Shown here: in pieces, positions 9,300 through 18,973 of the stretch
How positions within the stretch are numbered: position 1 is the stretch's first letter
Layout of the letters: every line of letters starts with the position of its first letter
Origin: Gemmatimonadota bacterium
GTDB taxonomy: Bacteria > Gemmatimonadota > Gemmatimonadetes > Gemmatimonadales > Gemmatimonadaceae
Reading direction: 5' to 3'
Assembly (NCBI GenBank): GCA_040388625.1
Contig: JAZKBK010000003.1
Location: 434,001 to 498,000, forward strand
DNA length: 64,000 nucleotides
Notes under the pieces: generated by a model
The model's input: the letters and a program-made list of their open reading frames with translations, nothing else
Told to the model about the DNA's origin: nothing
The model's database searches: none
Position numbers and translations under genes: made by a program

Positions 9300-11269
9300 G
9301 GCTTCCCGCTCCACGAGCCGCTCCACGGTACGGCCGCATTCCCAGCGCGCGGCGCACCGAGCAGTGCACGTCGCGCGCGCACGAGTGCCGGCGTCATGTC
9401 CTTGCCGGCACGGAACGCATCGACGGCATCGCCGAGCGCTGCAGCAAAGACGGAATTGACCGATGCGGCGCCTGCACGAAGGCGGACGAGCGCATCGACA
9501 AAGTGATTCGGATCGGTGGTCGCGATTCCCAGCGCCGCGTCGAGCGTGCGATCCAGCCGTACCAACGCCGTATCCGCACGCCCACGTTGACCCGCGACGG
9601 CATTGGCTGCGCCCTTGTCCTTTCCGGTGAGCCGGACCTTCTCGACGTTGACGACTATGCGCGGAGTGCGGCCGCGGAGATACAGACGATTCGCCAGGCG
9701 CGCGCGATCGAGTGCGTGTAGCGCGCGCGTCATGAACGGAAGCGCCGCGTCGATCTCCCCCACGTTGAGAGACCGTTCGGCATCCCACATTGCGTCGTAT
9801 GCCTGCTTGAGATCGCGATTCAGCACGAGCTGCGGGTCGAGCTCTTCATCGTCGCCTTCGACTCCCAGATCGCCGCCCGCTTCGTCCTGCTCGTACAGAA
9901 TGTTGTAAACCTTCTTGCGCAAGTCGGCCTGATCGAGACCGATCCGGCCGGACGACGTGACGAACCCCTTGCTGTCGAGTGACGCGCGCTTCTTGAGCAA
10001 GGACTCCGCCGACACGATGAGCATCCGCTCGGTGAGCAGCGACCGCTCGACCGGCGGGGGCGGCGCTGCATCCACTGCGAGAGAGTCGTATTCGTCGGCC
10101 CGTGCAACCCGGAACGTACGCGTGTCGGATGTGGCATTGCCCGGTCCAGTGAGCGTGTTGTTGTCGGATACGACAGCTCTGACCGAGAGAATCGCGCCTT
10201 CGGTAAGTCCAAGCTGCGGCAACGCCAGAGTTCCGCGCAGGTCGCCCGCCCTTGCGCCTCCGAGCCGCGACGCTCCAAATGCGCCCGTCCGCGACTTGAA
10301 CACCTCACCCGAGCCGGTTGTCACCGTGTATTCAAGGTGGCCATCTGACAGCCCGATGTCGTCCGTAGCATGTGCGACAAAGGCAATCGCGCCGGTCGGC
10401 ACATGCCTCCACACCGTATCGCGACTGGGCTGAGTCATTGTTACAACGGGCGCCTGGTCGGCGATGGGTATGATCGCAATTACGCGATCGTAGCTCCGAT
10501 CGGTGAGCGAAATCGTGGTCGCTGACGCTGGCACGGTGAAACTGACCTGCCAGTTTTGTCGGCCGGAAATGTGAATGTCGCGATCGGCCAGCTTAGCATC
10601 GATTCCATCCGGCTTTCCGGTGCCTCGCACCGTTACGCTGCTTCCGACCAGCGCGGTCACACCGGACGGATCCTTGATCGTCTGCACCGTTGCGCCTGCA
10701 TAAGCCGGCGCCGTTACCCGAACGGAGAGATCGAGAAGCCGGTTCGCTGTCGGGGTATTCACACCGGCATGCGCGACGCCGTCGGGAGCGACAGTGTTCG
10801 CGCGACTGGATGCCAGCGTCAGCGCCGCCGCGAACGCACCGGCCATCACCGATAATGCGACGCCCGAATAGATCACCGGCGTGAGCACCGCCGGACGAAC
10901 GAACGTGTCGATGTTGGATCGCTCGATCTGTGCCTCGAGCAGACTCTTGTCGACCGTCACCTGCGGATCGCTCGCAGTGATCAATGCGTACTGCAACGAC
11001 GGAGCACGCTCCTCCATCCAGAGAGCGACCCGCCGCGCGGAGAGGACGAAGCGAGCGCGCCACAACACAATGAGCGCGGCTATCACCGCGATTCCGAGAG
11101 CGACGTTCCAGTCCCAGCCACGTGAAATGCGCCCGGGTGTCCAGTTGCCGATGACGAGCTCCACGGCGAGCATGGCGCACAGGGTCGCTGCTCCCCACAG
11201 AAATGCAGATATGACCGCGACGACGCGCAGTTGCGACTGCACGCGTGCGACGCGTCGAGCCGCTGTCAC
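9296..11269 (-). CDS. DUF4175-like large membrane protein
   Basis: A 657-residue protein with two N-terminal membrane helices (about 17-39 and 51-69), a third near residue 125-145, then a long soluble domain with beta-rich segments (about 180-390) and an alpha-helical C-terminal part that includes ERSLLTERMLIVSAESLLKK. This architecture resembles DUF4175 proteins encoded next to MoxR/DUF58/BatA genes. The start is a GTG overlapping the BatA-like stop as GTGA. The helical tail could form coiled coil. Function is unknown; envelope assembly or chaperone-assisted stress roles proposed for MoxR systems fit but are not shown by the sequence. Confidence 0.72.
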   Translation of the reverse strand: MTAARRVARVQSQLRVVAVISAFLWGAATLCAMLAVELVIGNWTPGRISRGWDWNVALGIAVIAALIVLWRARFVLSARRVALWMEERAPSLQYALITASDPQVTVDKSLLEAQIERSNIDTFVRPAVLTPVIYSGVALSVMAGAFAAALTLASSRANTVAPDGVAHAGVNTPTANRLLDLSVRVTAPAYAGATVQTIKDPSGVTALVGSSVTVRGTGKPDGIDAKLADRDIHISGRQNWQVSFTVPASATTISLTDRSYDRVIAIIPIADQAPVVTMTQPSRDTVWRHVPTGAIAFVAHATDDIGLSDGHLEYTVTTGSGEVFKSRTGAFGASRLGGARAGDLRGTLALPQLGLTEGAILSVRAVVSDNNTLTGPGNATSDTRTFRVARADEYDSLAVDAAPPPPVERSLLTERMLIVSAESLLKKRASLDSKGFVTSSGRIGLDQADLRKKVYNILYEQDEAGGDLGVEGDDEELDPQLVLNRDLKQAYDAMWDAERSLNVGEIDAALPFMTRALHALDRARLANRLYLRGRTPRIVVNVEKVRLTGKDKGAANAVAGQRGRADTALVRLDRTLDAALGIATTDPNHFVDALVRLRAGAASVNSVFAAALGDAVDAFRAGKDMTPALVRARRALLGAPRAGNAAVPWSGSWSGKP

Positions 11270-12417
11270 TTGCCGCTCTCCTCAATTCGGGAGCGACGCA
11301 GGATCATGTCGACAATGGCCAACGCGATTGCAAGCGCAGCAAGCCAGCGAGCGAGCGGTGAATCCACATCCATGGAGGGAGGGAACTGCGCGGCGGACGC
11401 GAGATTTCCGGTTGCCGCCAGCATCGTGGCCGCTTCCGGATCCGGTGCAGATGCCACTTGAAGACATGGCCGCGCCAGCGCCGCGCGAAAGCCGGCGAAG
11501 CTGGGGCGCAAGAGCATGTCCCCGGTGCTATCGACCGGCACCGCAATGGAGCGCATACACGTGGATGCGCTATCCCACTCGATCGCAGCTGGATCGCCGT
11601 CGACCCATCTGGCAATGACACGCGAGTGCGCCAGAGAGTCGGAGACAAATCGCCAGCGCCGCTCGAATGGCGCGATGACGACGTGCCCGTCCGCGACGAC
11701 CGCACCGACAGTGTCGATGCGATTCCGCCGTACCGCGAGCCGCGGCCGCGATGCCGACAGAAAGCTTACCTGCGTTGTCGCTGTAACACGACTGCCAGTC
11801 GCTGGTGCCGCCGACACTCTGACCAGCCGCCCGCGGCCCGGCCACTGCGCGCGGATTGCCGCGGTCGCACGATCGCGCTCGGCCAGTGTCGCAGGCGACA
11901 CCACTAGCAGCTCCACCGAGTCCGCGCCTTCACGTACACGAGAGCCGGCACGTAACGCCCCGATGAGTCCGGCAGACAGCGATCCATTGCTCGCGACGCC
12001 TGCACGTGCGCGGACCGAGTCCGGTGTTTCAACTGGCCACGTTGCCGTATCGAACAACACAACCGCGTCGCCCGGCCTGAATAGCGCGCGTACGCTGTCG
12101 CGAGTCTCGGCCACATTCTCCACCGAGCCCGATACATCCGCAGCGATGACGCGTACTACCTGCTCGCGCTCGGGCGGGAAGATCGGTCGAGCCAGTGCGG
12201 CTCCGGCGAGAAGTATGATGAGAACACGTACCGCAAGCAGCAGCAGGTCCGAGAAGTGCACCGATCTCGCACGCGCTGTGACCGGAACGTCCGGGACGAA
12301 ACGCGCGGTCGGAAATGAAACCGCGCGCGGCCGCCGCGTGACGATGAAATGCAGCGCGACTACACCCAGCGCAGCGCCTGCGGCTGCGATCAGAAAGCCC
12401 GGAGCCAGAAAGCTCAC
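11266..12417 (-). CDS. BatA-like membrane protein with von Willebrand A-like domain
   Basis: Begins with the BatA N-terminal module: hydrophobic FLAPGFLIAAAGAALGVVAL followed by a RRPR basic hinge, then a second membrane segment (LLLAVRVLIILLAGAALARP). After residue 90 comes a vWA-like strand ending in ADVSGSVEN, matching the DxSxS MIDAS signature, though the remaining MIDAS residues are not obvious. A C-terminal membrane segment (WLAALAIALAIVDMIL) closes the protein. Start codon is GTG at 12417, 18 bases after the DUF58 stop; the stop overlaps the next gene. Works presumably with the MoxR ATPase and the DUF58 protein as in Bat operons. Confidence 0.8.
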   Translation of the reverse strand: MSFLAPGFLIAAAGAALGVVALHFIVTRRPRAVSFPTARFVPDVPVTARARSVHFSDLLLLAVRVLIILLAGAALARPIFPPEREQVVRVIAADVSGSVENVAETRDSVRALFRPGDAVVLFDTATWPVETPDSVRARAGVASNGSLSAGLIGALRAGSRVREGADSVELLVVSPATLAERDRATAAIRAQWPGRGRLVRVSAAPATGSRVTATTQVSFLSASRPRLAVRRNRIDTVGAVVADGHVVIAPFERRWRFVSDSLAHSRVIARWVDGDPAAIEWDSASTCMRSIAVPVDSTGDMLLRPSFAGFRAALARPCLQVASAPDPEAATMLAATGNLASAAQFPPSMDVDSPLARWLAALAIALAIVDMILRRSRIEESGK

Positions 12418-12435
12418 TGTGCTGTCGCCAATCCG

Positions 12436-13350
12436 TTATCCAGCCCGCGATGCTGCCGGCTCGTCGCGCACCACGCGCCGCACGGAATGGCTCACAGGCT
12501 CCTTCCCGACGACGATCGTGCGATAGGCCGCGCCACTCGCGAGCCAGCGCGTCGCCGTCGCCTCTCTCCACTCCGCGTACGAGCGCAGGTATTCGTCACG
12601 CACCGAGTCCGCCATGTAGCGACGCAGGTCGCTGCTCTCGGGATCGGTAACCAACGATACGGCCCGAGGAGGATCGAGCTCTTCAGCGGCGATGATATGC
12701 AGCGCATGCACGTCGCGCCCGGCAGCGATCAGCTCGCGCGCAACTCTCGACACGTCATCGAGATCACCCAGGAAATCACTCACGATCGCTATTCTCGACG
12801 CAGATCGCGTGGCTGCTGTGAGCGCACCAGCCAGCGGACTGCTTCCAGTGGCCGGCGTGTCTGCCACCTTCTGAATCACTTCAGCAACGATGCCGCGCCG
12901 CGTTCGCGGTGGAATCGTCGCGCGCGGATTGCCCGCAATCATGAGTCCGACCGGATCGCCACCCGAGTGCGCGACAGATGCGAGCGCGACAGCCAGCTGC
13001 TGCGCGAGAGACCACTTGGAGCCAGGGCCCTCCGGAAACGCCATGGACGCGCTCGCATCCAACACGAGACAGGTCGGCGTCACCGCCCGTTCCTCCGAGA
13101 TCCGTACGTGCGCACGATCGCTCCGCGCGAATAACTTCCAGTCGATGCGTCGGAGATCGTCGCCCTGCCGGTATGCGCGGTATTCCGTGAATTCGGCAGA
13201 CGTTCCGCGCACGCGCGAAGGATGAATACCAGGAACCGCTATGCGCGACACGCGGCGCGCACGCCATCTCAATCCGCGTACCGCGTCGAGAAGCGCACCG
13301 TACATCAACCTGTCCCGGCCCTCATCGTGCGGCGCGCGCCGCATCATCAC
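12436..13350 (-). CDS. DUF58 domain protein
   Basis: Cytoplasmic DUF58 protein of 304 residues. The family signature is clear: GTSAEFTEYRAYRQGDD followed by RRIDWKLFARSD, and then a vWA-like strand with LDASASMAF (DxSxS). The start is a GTG at 13350 overlapping the MoxR stop, with two ATGs immediately after, giving tight translational coupling. DUF58 proteins almost always accompany a MoxR AAA+ ATPase and are thought to recruit its clients; there is no membrane helix here, which differs from the longer two-helix DUF58 versions. Confidence 0.9.
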   Translation of the reverse strand: MMMRRAPHDEGRDRLMYGALLDAVRGLRWRARRVSRIAVPGIHPSRVRGTSAEFTEYRAYRQGDDLRRIDWKLFARSDRAHVRISEERAVTPTCLVLDASASMAFPEGPGSKWSLAQQLAVALASVAHSGGDPVGLMIAGNPRATIPPRTRRGIVAEVIQKVADTPATGSSPLAGALTAATRSASRIAIVSDFLGDLDDVSRVARELIAAGRDVHALHIIAAEELDPPRAVSLVTDPESSDLRRYMADSVRDEYLRSYAEWREATATRWLASGAAYRTIVVGKEPVSHSVRRVVRDEPAASRAG

Positions 13351-14429
13351 ACTCTGATATCGCTCTTCGGCATCGGCACATGCGCGAGCAGCTCATCCAC
13401 TATCCGTTCTGCCGAGAGCCCTTCTGCCTCGGCGGCGAAGTTGAGCAGAACGCGATGACGAAGCACGGGATGAGCCACACGCTTTATGTCCGACGGCATG
13501 ACGGCATTACGGCCCGCGAGCAGTGCATGCGCCTTCGCACCGAGGACAAGTGCCTGCCCCGCGCGCGGACCGGCGCCCCAGCGCACGAACTGCTTGACTG
13601 TGGGCATTGCGTTGCTCTCATCCGGGCGGGTCGCACGGACGAGCCGCGCAGCGTATTGCAGAACGACGTCTGCAACGGGCACGTCGCGCACCATGCGCTG
13701 CAGCGCAATCGTCTGCGTTGCGTCGATCACCGCATCGAGTGGCGCGTATTCGCGGCCCGTTGTATTGCGCAGAATCGCGACCTCGGCGTCCTCGTCAGGA
13801 TACGATACGCGGATGTCGAACAGAAAACGATCCAGCTGCGCTTCGGGAAGCGGGTACGTCCCTTCCTGCTCGATCGGATTCTGTGTGGCAAGCACGAAGA
13901 AGGGAGCCGGCAGCGGCATCGTCTCACCCGCGACCGTGACGCTGTGCTCCTGCATTGCCTCCAGTAGCGCAGCCTGCGTGCGCGGTGGCGCGCGATTGAT
14001 CTCGTCCGCGAGCACGATGTTCGCGAAGATCGGTCCCTGCACGAAACGGAAGAGGCGCGAATGCGATGTTGCATCCTCCTCCATCACCTCGGTCCCGGTG
14101 ATGTCCGACGGCACGAGATCAGGTGTGAACTGAATCCGGCGAAATCCCAGCCGCATCGCCTCGGATACCGACCTGATCATCAGCGTCTTCGCGAGGCCAG
14201 GCACGCCCACCAGCAGAGCGTGGCCGCCAGCGAGCAACGCCATGAGAATCTCGTCCAGCACTTTTTCCTGACCGACGATTCGTCCGGCAACTTCAGCGCG
14301 CAGACGCGCGGCGACCTCTAGCAGCTCGGCGCGTTCATGCGGAATTACCGGCCCGCGCGCCGCAATCGTTGGTGCAGTCATTGAGTTCAATACGATGGGA
14401 TTCGACTGGTCGTTGAGCGGATCGAGCAT
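13347..14429 (-). CDS. MoxR-family AAA+ ATPase
   Basis: AAA+ chaperone-like ATPase, first gene of the six-gene operon. Walker A is GVPGLAKT (near residue 75), Walker B with the following helix is LADEINRAPPRTQAALLEAM, and the MoxR-typical QNPIEQEGTYPLPEAQLDRF follows (sensor 1 and arginine-finger region). Length of 360 is slightly above the family's about 330 because of an unconserved N-terminal extension; a start at 14381 (MTAPTI) would remove it and neither start has a good Shine-Dalgarno. MoxR ATPases help mature or activate protein complexes and act with vWA-domain partners, here the next two genes. Confidence 0.93.
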   Translation of the reverse strand: MLDPLNDQSNPIVLNSMTAPTIAARGPVIPHERAELLEVAARLRAEVAGRIVGQEKVLDEILMALLAGGHALLVGVPGLAKTLMIRSVSEAMRLGFRRIQFTPDLVPSDITGTEVMEEDATSHSRLFRFVQGPIFANIVLADEINRAPPRTQAALLEAMQEHSVTVAGETMPLPAPFFVLATQNPIEQEGTYPLPEAQLDRFLFDIRVSYPDEDAEVAILRNTTGREYAPLDAVIDATQTIALQRMVRDVPVADVVLQYAARLVRATRPDESNAMPTVKQFVRWGAGPRAGQALVLGAKAHALLAGRNAVMPSDIKRVAHPVLRHRVLLNFAAEAEGLSAERIVDELLAHVPMPKSDIRV

Positions 14430-14451
14430 TCACGCAACGCGTCGATGCCGA

Positions 14452-14919
14452 TTATATGATTACGGGAAGCCGCAGCCTCTCATTGCGAGAGCACACCGGA
14501 ACTATCCAGAATGCATCGCCGTCAAACCAGAACATTGCCAGCTGCTCATACCTGCGCGCGATGTCGATGGCCGATCGCTGGTCAAGTGCGATCGCGATAC
14601 TCCGCTCACAGTGCGACTCGTCGGGACTGCACGCATCTACGCAAACCTGCGTCACGCTCAGCGCCGCGGCCTCCTTCAGTAAGCTAGCCGCGCGCGCATC
14701 GTTCACGGCGGACAGTTGCCGCACACCCATCGGATCCTGGGCTGTAATGATTCCGAACGACTGTTCGAAACCAATTTCACGAAGAGCCGCGCGTACACGG
14801 CGGTCGACCGCCGTCCGCAGATCGATGGTTATCGCCGGCGTCGAGCGAAACTGGAGGATTGTCTCCGGGAAGCTCCCCCAGCCATGAGCCGCGTCAGGCG
14901 ATGACGCCAGGAGGCTCAC
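14452..14919 (-). CDS. DUF3293 family protein
   Basis: Small cytoplasmic protein carrying the DUF3293 pattern: FGIITAQDPMGV followed downstream by a helix with NDARAASLLKEA and the ending FWFDGDAFWIVPV. I chose the GTG at 14919 because AGGA lies just upstream of it and the sequence beyond is shadow of the histidine kinase; an ATG at 14970 is possible. The gene overlaps the 3' end of the upstream kinase by 26 bases and is probably cotranscribed with it. Function of DUF3293 is unknown. Confidence 0.65.
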   Translation of the reverse strand: MSLLASSPDAAHGWGSFPETILQFRSTPAITIDLRTAVDRRVRAALREIGFEQSFGIITAQDPMGVRQLSAVNDARAASLLKEAAALSVTQVCVDACSPDESHCERSIAIALDQRSAIDIARRYEQLAMFWFDGDAFWIVPVCSRNERLRLPVII

Positions 14920-16552
14920 CGTTCCTGGCCCGGGCAGGGAGCTCCAGCGGCAGCGAAACGATGAACGCACTGCCCTGGCCCACCGCGCTCGTGACTATCA
15001 CGTCCCCGCCAAGGAGCCGGGCGAGCCGGCGGGTCACGCTCAGGCCCAGGCCGGTGCCGCCCACGCGACGAGTGCTCGGCTGCTCCACCTGCCAGAACGC
15101 ATCGAATATCTGATCGCGGTGCTCCTCCGCGATTCCAATTCCGGTATCGCGGACGACGTAGCGAACGATCGGCCCGTCGTGCTGAACCACCAGTGTTACG
15201 CGGCCGGCCGGCGTAAACTTCACTGCGTTGGAGAGCAGGTTCACGAGAATCTGCCGGACCTTCCCGCTGTCGGTGCACATCGCGAGCGGATATCCGATCG
15301 GAACGACTTCCAGAGGCAGTCCCTTCTCTCTCGCCAGCGGCTCGACCAGTGTCGCCGCATCGTGTGCGACTTCGTTGGCGTCGATATCCTCCGCCTGGAC
15401 GATTTCCCTTCCCGCGTCCACACGCGAATACGAGAGGATCTGGTCGATGAGGTGCAGCAGATGCTGAGCGCTCGCCTTCATCCTGCCGAGCTGATGCTTC
15501 TGGGCGTCGTTGACGGGCCCGGTGATACCGTCAGCGAGGAGCTCCTCGTATCCTATGATCGCCGAAAGCGGTGTGCGGAGCTCGTGCGACATCACTGCGA
15601 GAAAGTTGCTTTTCGCCGTGTTGGCACCCTCGGCGGCCTCTCGCGCGCGCTGCTCGCCTGCCAGCAGCTCCTCGCGCACACGGTCACTTTCGTACGCCAT
15701 GTGCGCCGACCAGTTGACGAGCCACAGGAAGATCGCCACCGTCGCGACTACATATATCGAAACGCCGAACGGTGTATCGTACCAGCCGCTCTTCTCACCT
15801 ACGAGGCGCAGCCAGCCGAGCAGAAATGGGACGGACACGGCCGCCGGAACGAGACGGCGGGCGACCGTTCCAGCTGCGCCCGGGTCGACCAGCAGCTTAG
15901 GAATACCGCTGGAGCGCCGAGCGAATACGATCCCGATTCCAAGCACGAACAGAGACGCAGCGCTGGATACTGCCATCCCGGAATACGGCCCCACGGAATA
16001 CAGGCCACTCACGCCGAACGCGTAACCGACGAGTCCGAGGAAACCGACCGTACCACCGATCAGGCCTACCCAGTGCGAGGAGGCGCGCCCGGTGCGGTCA
16101 TCGATGTGGAGCGATATGATGCCGGCAGCGATGAGAAATATTCCGACCAGCGTATTAAGTGCCATCCGACCGGGCGGACTCCACGGCTCGCGGATCAGCT
16201 GGTCGCGGGCCATCAGCAGATCCAGGCCCAGATCGCGGCCAGCGAGCCATGAAGCGAACTGGATGGCCGCGATCAGTATCACTATGCACGCCAGAACGAT
16301 GGACGCCACGCGCAGCGCGAACGGTCGTTCCTTTGTTGCGGCGAACGCCAGCGCGACGGCGGCGCAGGCAAAGGCGACACAGCTCAATGGCAGCATCACG
16401 ATTCCGCCGGGATAGAGCCCGGTCGCCGGATCCATCCCCAAGTACCACTCGATCAGGGTGCCGAGCGCCACAAGTGTGACGAGAACGGCCGCCGCGAGAG
16501 GAACTTGCTCGAAGAACCGAATTACGCGGGCCTGGCCGCTCGATTGACTCAT
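14894..16552 (-). CDS. Membrane sensor histidine kinase
   Basis: Sensor kinase with about eight hydrophobic segments over residues 17-282, a short coiled linker (about 285-310), a HisKA domain with the phospho-acceptor in SHELRTPLSAII, and a HATPase_c domain with N box NLLSNAVKFTP, G1 box DTGIGIAEEH and G2 box GTGLGLSVTRRLA. The membrane part resembles polytopic sensory modules rather than a periplasmic sensor loop, so a membrane-borne or intramembrane signal is likely. No response regulator gene adjoins it. It is divergent from egtB across a 173-base gap and overlaps the DUF3293 gene at its 3' end. Confidence 0.9.
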   Translation of the reverse strand: MSQSSGQARVIRFFEQVPLAAAVLVTLVALGTLIEWYLGMDPATGLYPGGIVMLPLSCVAFACAAVALAFAATKERPFALRVASIVLACIVILIAAIQFASWLAGRDLGLDLLMARDQLIREPWSPPGRMALNTLVGIFLIAAGIISLHIDDRTGRASSHWVGLIGGTVGFLGLVGYAFGVSGLYSVGPYSGMAVSSAASLFVLGIGIVFARRSSGIPKLLVDPGAAGTVARRLVPAAVSVPFLLGWLRLVGEKSGWYDTPFGVSIYVVATVAIFLWLVNWSAHMAYESDRVREELLAGEQRAREAAEGANTAKSNFLAVMSHELRTPLSAIIGYEELLADGITGPVNDAQKHQLGRMKASAQHLLHLIDQILSYSRVDAGREIVQAEDIDANEVAHDAATLVEPLAREKGLPLEVVPIGYPLAMCTDSGKVRQILVNLLSNAVKFTPAGRVTLVVQHDGPIVRYVVRDTGIGIAEEHRDQIFDAFWQVEQPSTRRVGGTGLGLSVTRRLARLLGGDVIVTSAVGQGSAFIVSLPLELPARARNGEPPGVIA

Positions 16553-16725
16553 TCGGGGTGCGGATACACGGAGGATGGAAAGCTGCCCTCTATGTTCCCG
16601 GTGTGCAACTGCGGGCAGCGCCCTTTACGCCGCGGTTATCATATGTAGATGCTCCACCACACTCACCGGGGCCGCCCTCAAGCTCCCGGCAAAGTGCAGT
16701 GCCGGCCCTCGTTCCAGGCGGAATC

Positions 16726-18045
16726 ATGCTGAAAATGGCGGATTCTACACAGTCGGGCCTGCGGAACTCGATCTGCGCAAAGTTGACGGAAGCGCGCGAG
16801 CGTACGCTGCTTCTGGTCGCATCTCTCACGGATGAGGATCTCCGCGTCCAGCACGACCCATTGATGAGTCCCATCTTATGGGACCTCGGCCACATTGCTC
16901 ATTTCGAGGAGCTGTGGCTGACGCGCAATCTGTCCGGGAAGATAGAGTTTTCCGAGATGCCGGGGATGTACAATCCATTCGAGCATCCGCGCGCGACCCG
17001 CGCCGCACTTCCGCTGCCGTCGCTGCAGGCATTGATACAAACAGCGGCGGAGATTCGCGCAGACACGCTGGCGGCACTCGAATCTGCCGACCTGCACTCG
17101 GACTATCCGCTGTTGGCCGGCGGTTTCGTGTACAACATGGTGCTGCAGCACGAGTACCAGCACAACGAAACGATTCTGCAGACGCTGCAGCTCAAGACCG
17201 GCGAACCCTATCGCGCACCGCGCGCGATCGCCGCACCGCCGGCCGGGAGCGATGCCTTCGGCAGGATGGTGCGCGTCAACGCCGGCACGTATCCGATCGG
17301 CACCGACGATCGCACTGCCGCGTACGACAACGAGCGGCCGCGACACCCGGTCACCGTCAACGCCTTCGACATCGATGCTGCCCCGGTAACCAACGCCGCG
17401 TACGAGCAGTTCATTGCGGACGGTGGATATCAGCAACCGGAGCTCTGGTCTGACGACGGTCGCGCATGGTTGGCCGATTCCGGTGCGCTCGCACCGAAAT
17501 ACTGGACCGCGTCGCCCGATGGCTGGCTGACACGAACGATGGACGTGGTCGCGCCGATCGGGCCGGATCATTCCGTTTGCCACGTGTGCTACCACGAAGC
17601 GGATGCGTACGCACGCTGGGCAGGCAAGCGGCTTCCCACCGAACAGGAATGGGAGATCGCCGCATCGTGGGATCCAACGACCGCGAGCAGTCAGCGATTC
17701 CCCTGGGGCGGCGCAGATCCGACAGCGCTGCACGCGAACGTCGATCAGCTCTTCTTTGGAACCACACCGGTCGGCGCGTTCGAGCGGAACGTATCTCCGC
17801 TCGGATGCTACGGAATGATCGGAGACGTGTGGGAGTGGACGTCGAGCGATTTTTCCGGCTACCCCGGTTTCGTCGCGTATCCATATCCGGAATACTCCGA
17901 GACCTTCTTCGGTGCGGAATACAAGGTGCTGCGTGGAGGCTCGTGGGCAACGCGCCCGGGTGCCATACGCAACACATTTCGCAACTGGGATTATCCCATT
18001 CGCCGCCAGATTTTCAGTGGCTTTCGTTGCGCGCGTGACATTTGA
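16726..18045 (+). CDS. egtB: Ergothioneine sulfoxide synthase EgtB
   Basis: Non-heme iron enzyme that joins hercynine to a thiol (Cys or gamma-Glu-Cys) using oxygen. The N-terminal DinB-like domain has LWDLGHIAHFEE and the iron-ligand helix LQHEYQHNET (HxxxHxE) near residue 142. The C-terminal half is an FGE-sulfatase domain, with GTYPIGTDDR, RHPVTVNAF and the ending WEWTSSDFSGYPG and FRCARDI. Start at 16726 (MLKMADS) gives 439 residues, the family's usual length; the open frame further upstream is unrelated. First gene of the egtBDA operon; the next gene overlaps or abuts its stop. Confidence 0.95.
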   Translation: MLKMADSTQSGLRNSICAKLTEARERTLLLVASLTDEDLRVQHDPLMSPILWDLGHIAHFEELWLTRNLSGKIEFSEMPGMYNPFEHPRATRAALPLPSLQALIQTAAEIRADTLAALESADLHSDYPLLAGGFVYNMVLQHEYQHNETILQTLQLKTGEPYRAPRAIAAPPAGSDAFGRMVRVNAGTYPIGTDDRTAAYDNERPRHPVTVNAFDIDAAPVTNAAYEQFIADGGYQQPELWSDDGRAWLADSGALAPKYWTASPDGWLTRTMDVVAPIGPDHSVCHVCYHEADAYARWAGKRLPTEQEWEIAASWDPTTASSQRFPWGGADPTALHANVDQLFFGTTPVGAFERNVSPLGCYGMIGDVWEWTSSDFSGYPGFVAYPYPEYSETFFGAEYKVLRGGSWATRPGAIRNTFRNWDYPIRRQIFSGFRCARDI

Positions 18046-18970
18046 TCGCGCTTTGATGTTGAGCGATGTGCGCGAGGGCCTCACCGCACAGCCGCGCCAT
18101 CTTCCGTCCAAGTACTTCTACGACGAGCGCGGATCGCAGCTGTTCGACGAGATAACGCGGCTGCCGGAGTACTATCCGACCAGGGCCGAGCGTGCCCTCC
18201 TGCAGGATCGTGCTGCAACGATAGTATCGATCACACACCCGGCGACACTCATCGAGCTCGGTGCCGGCAGCTCGGAAAAGACGCGACTGCTGCTGGATCA
18301 GATACTGAAATCCAGGCCGTCTGACGTTACCTATATCCCGGTGGACGTGAGCGCGGACTTCCTCACGGCATCCGTCGCGCAGCTTCGCGACGAATATCCG
18401 TCGCTGACGACAAGTCCCGTGGTGGCTGACTTCTCCGCGCAATTCGCCCTTTCCACGCATCCGTTGCCGGCTCTGCACGCATTCCTTGGGAGCACCATTG
18501 GCAACTTCACTCCGGCGGCAGCTGTAGAGCTGGTGACGAGCGTACGCAAACGAATGGCAATCGGCGACTTTTTTCTCCTCGGAATCGACCTGCGCAAGGA
18601 CCCGATTCAGGTCGAGCGCGCGTACAATGACAGCCGCGGTGTCACGGCCGAGTTCAACAGGAATATCCTGAACGTCATCAACAACACGCTCGGCGCCAAC
18701 TTCGACACGTCCATGTTCGACCACAACGCCGTGTATGACACGGATAAGCACCGCATCGAGATGCGCCTCAGATCCCGCATTCAACAGACCGTATCGATCC
18801 CGGAAGTTGGCGATATCGTCTTCGCGGCCGGCGATGCGATTCTCACCGAGCTGAGCTACAAGTACGATCGTGGCATCGTCACTGATCTCCTCTTCGCGAG
18901 TGGATTACAGTTGAGAGAATGGTTCACCGATGACGCAGAATCATTCGCGCTCGCACTCGCAAGCCGCTGA
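18035..18970 (+). CDS. egtD: Histidine N-alpha-methyltransferase EgtD
   Basis: SAM-dependent trimethylation of histidine to hercynine, the first committed step of ergothioneine synthesis. Diagnostic EgtD sequence is clear: GLTAQPRHLPSKYFYDERG, RLPEYYPTRAE, and the SAM-binding LIELGAGSSEKTRLLL. Start is uncertain: a GTG at 18035 overlapping the egtB stop gives an N terminus like the mycobacterial enzyme, whereas ATG 18056 gives a shorter one; neither has a clear Shine-Dalgarno. At 304-311 residues it is near the usual 320. The product feeds EgtB immediately upstream. Confidence 0.93.
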   Translation: MTFDRALMLSDVREGLTAQPRHLPSKYFYDERGSQLFDEITRLPEYYPTRAERALLQDRAATIVSITHPATLIELGAGSSEKTRLLLDQILKSRPSDVTYIPVDVSADFLTASVAQLRDEYPSLTTSPVVADFSAQFALSTHPLPALHAFLGSTIGNFTPAAAVELVTSVRKRMAIGDFFLLGIDLRKDPIQVERAYNDSRGVTAEFNRNILNVINNTLGANFDTSMFDHNAVYDTDKHRIEMRLRSRIQQTVSIPEVGDIVFAAGDAILTELSYKYDRGIVTDLLFASGLQLREWFTDDAESFALALASR

Positions 18971-18973
18971 CCG

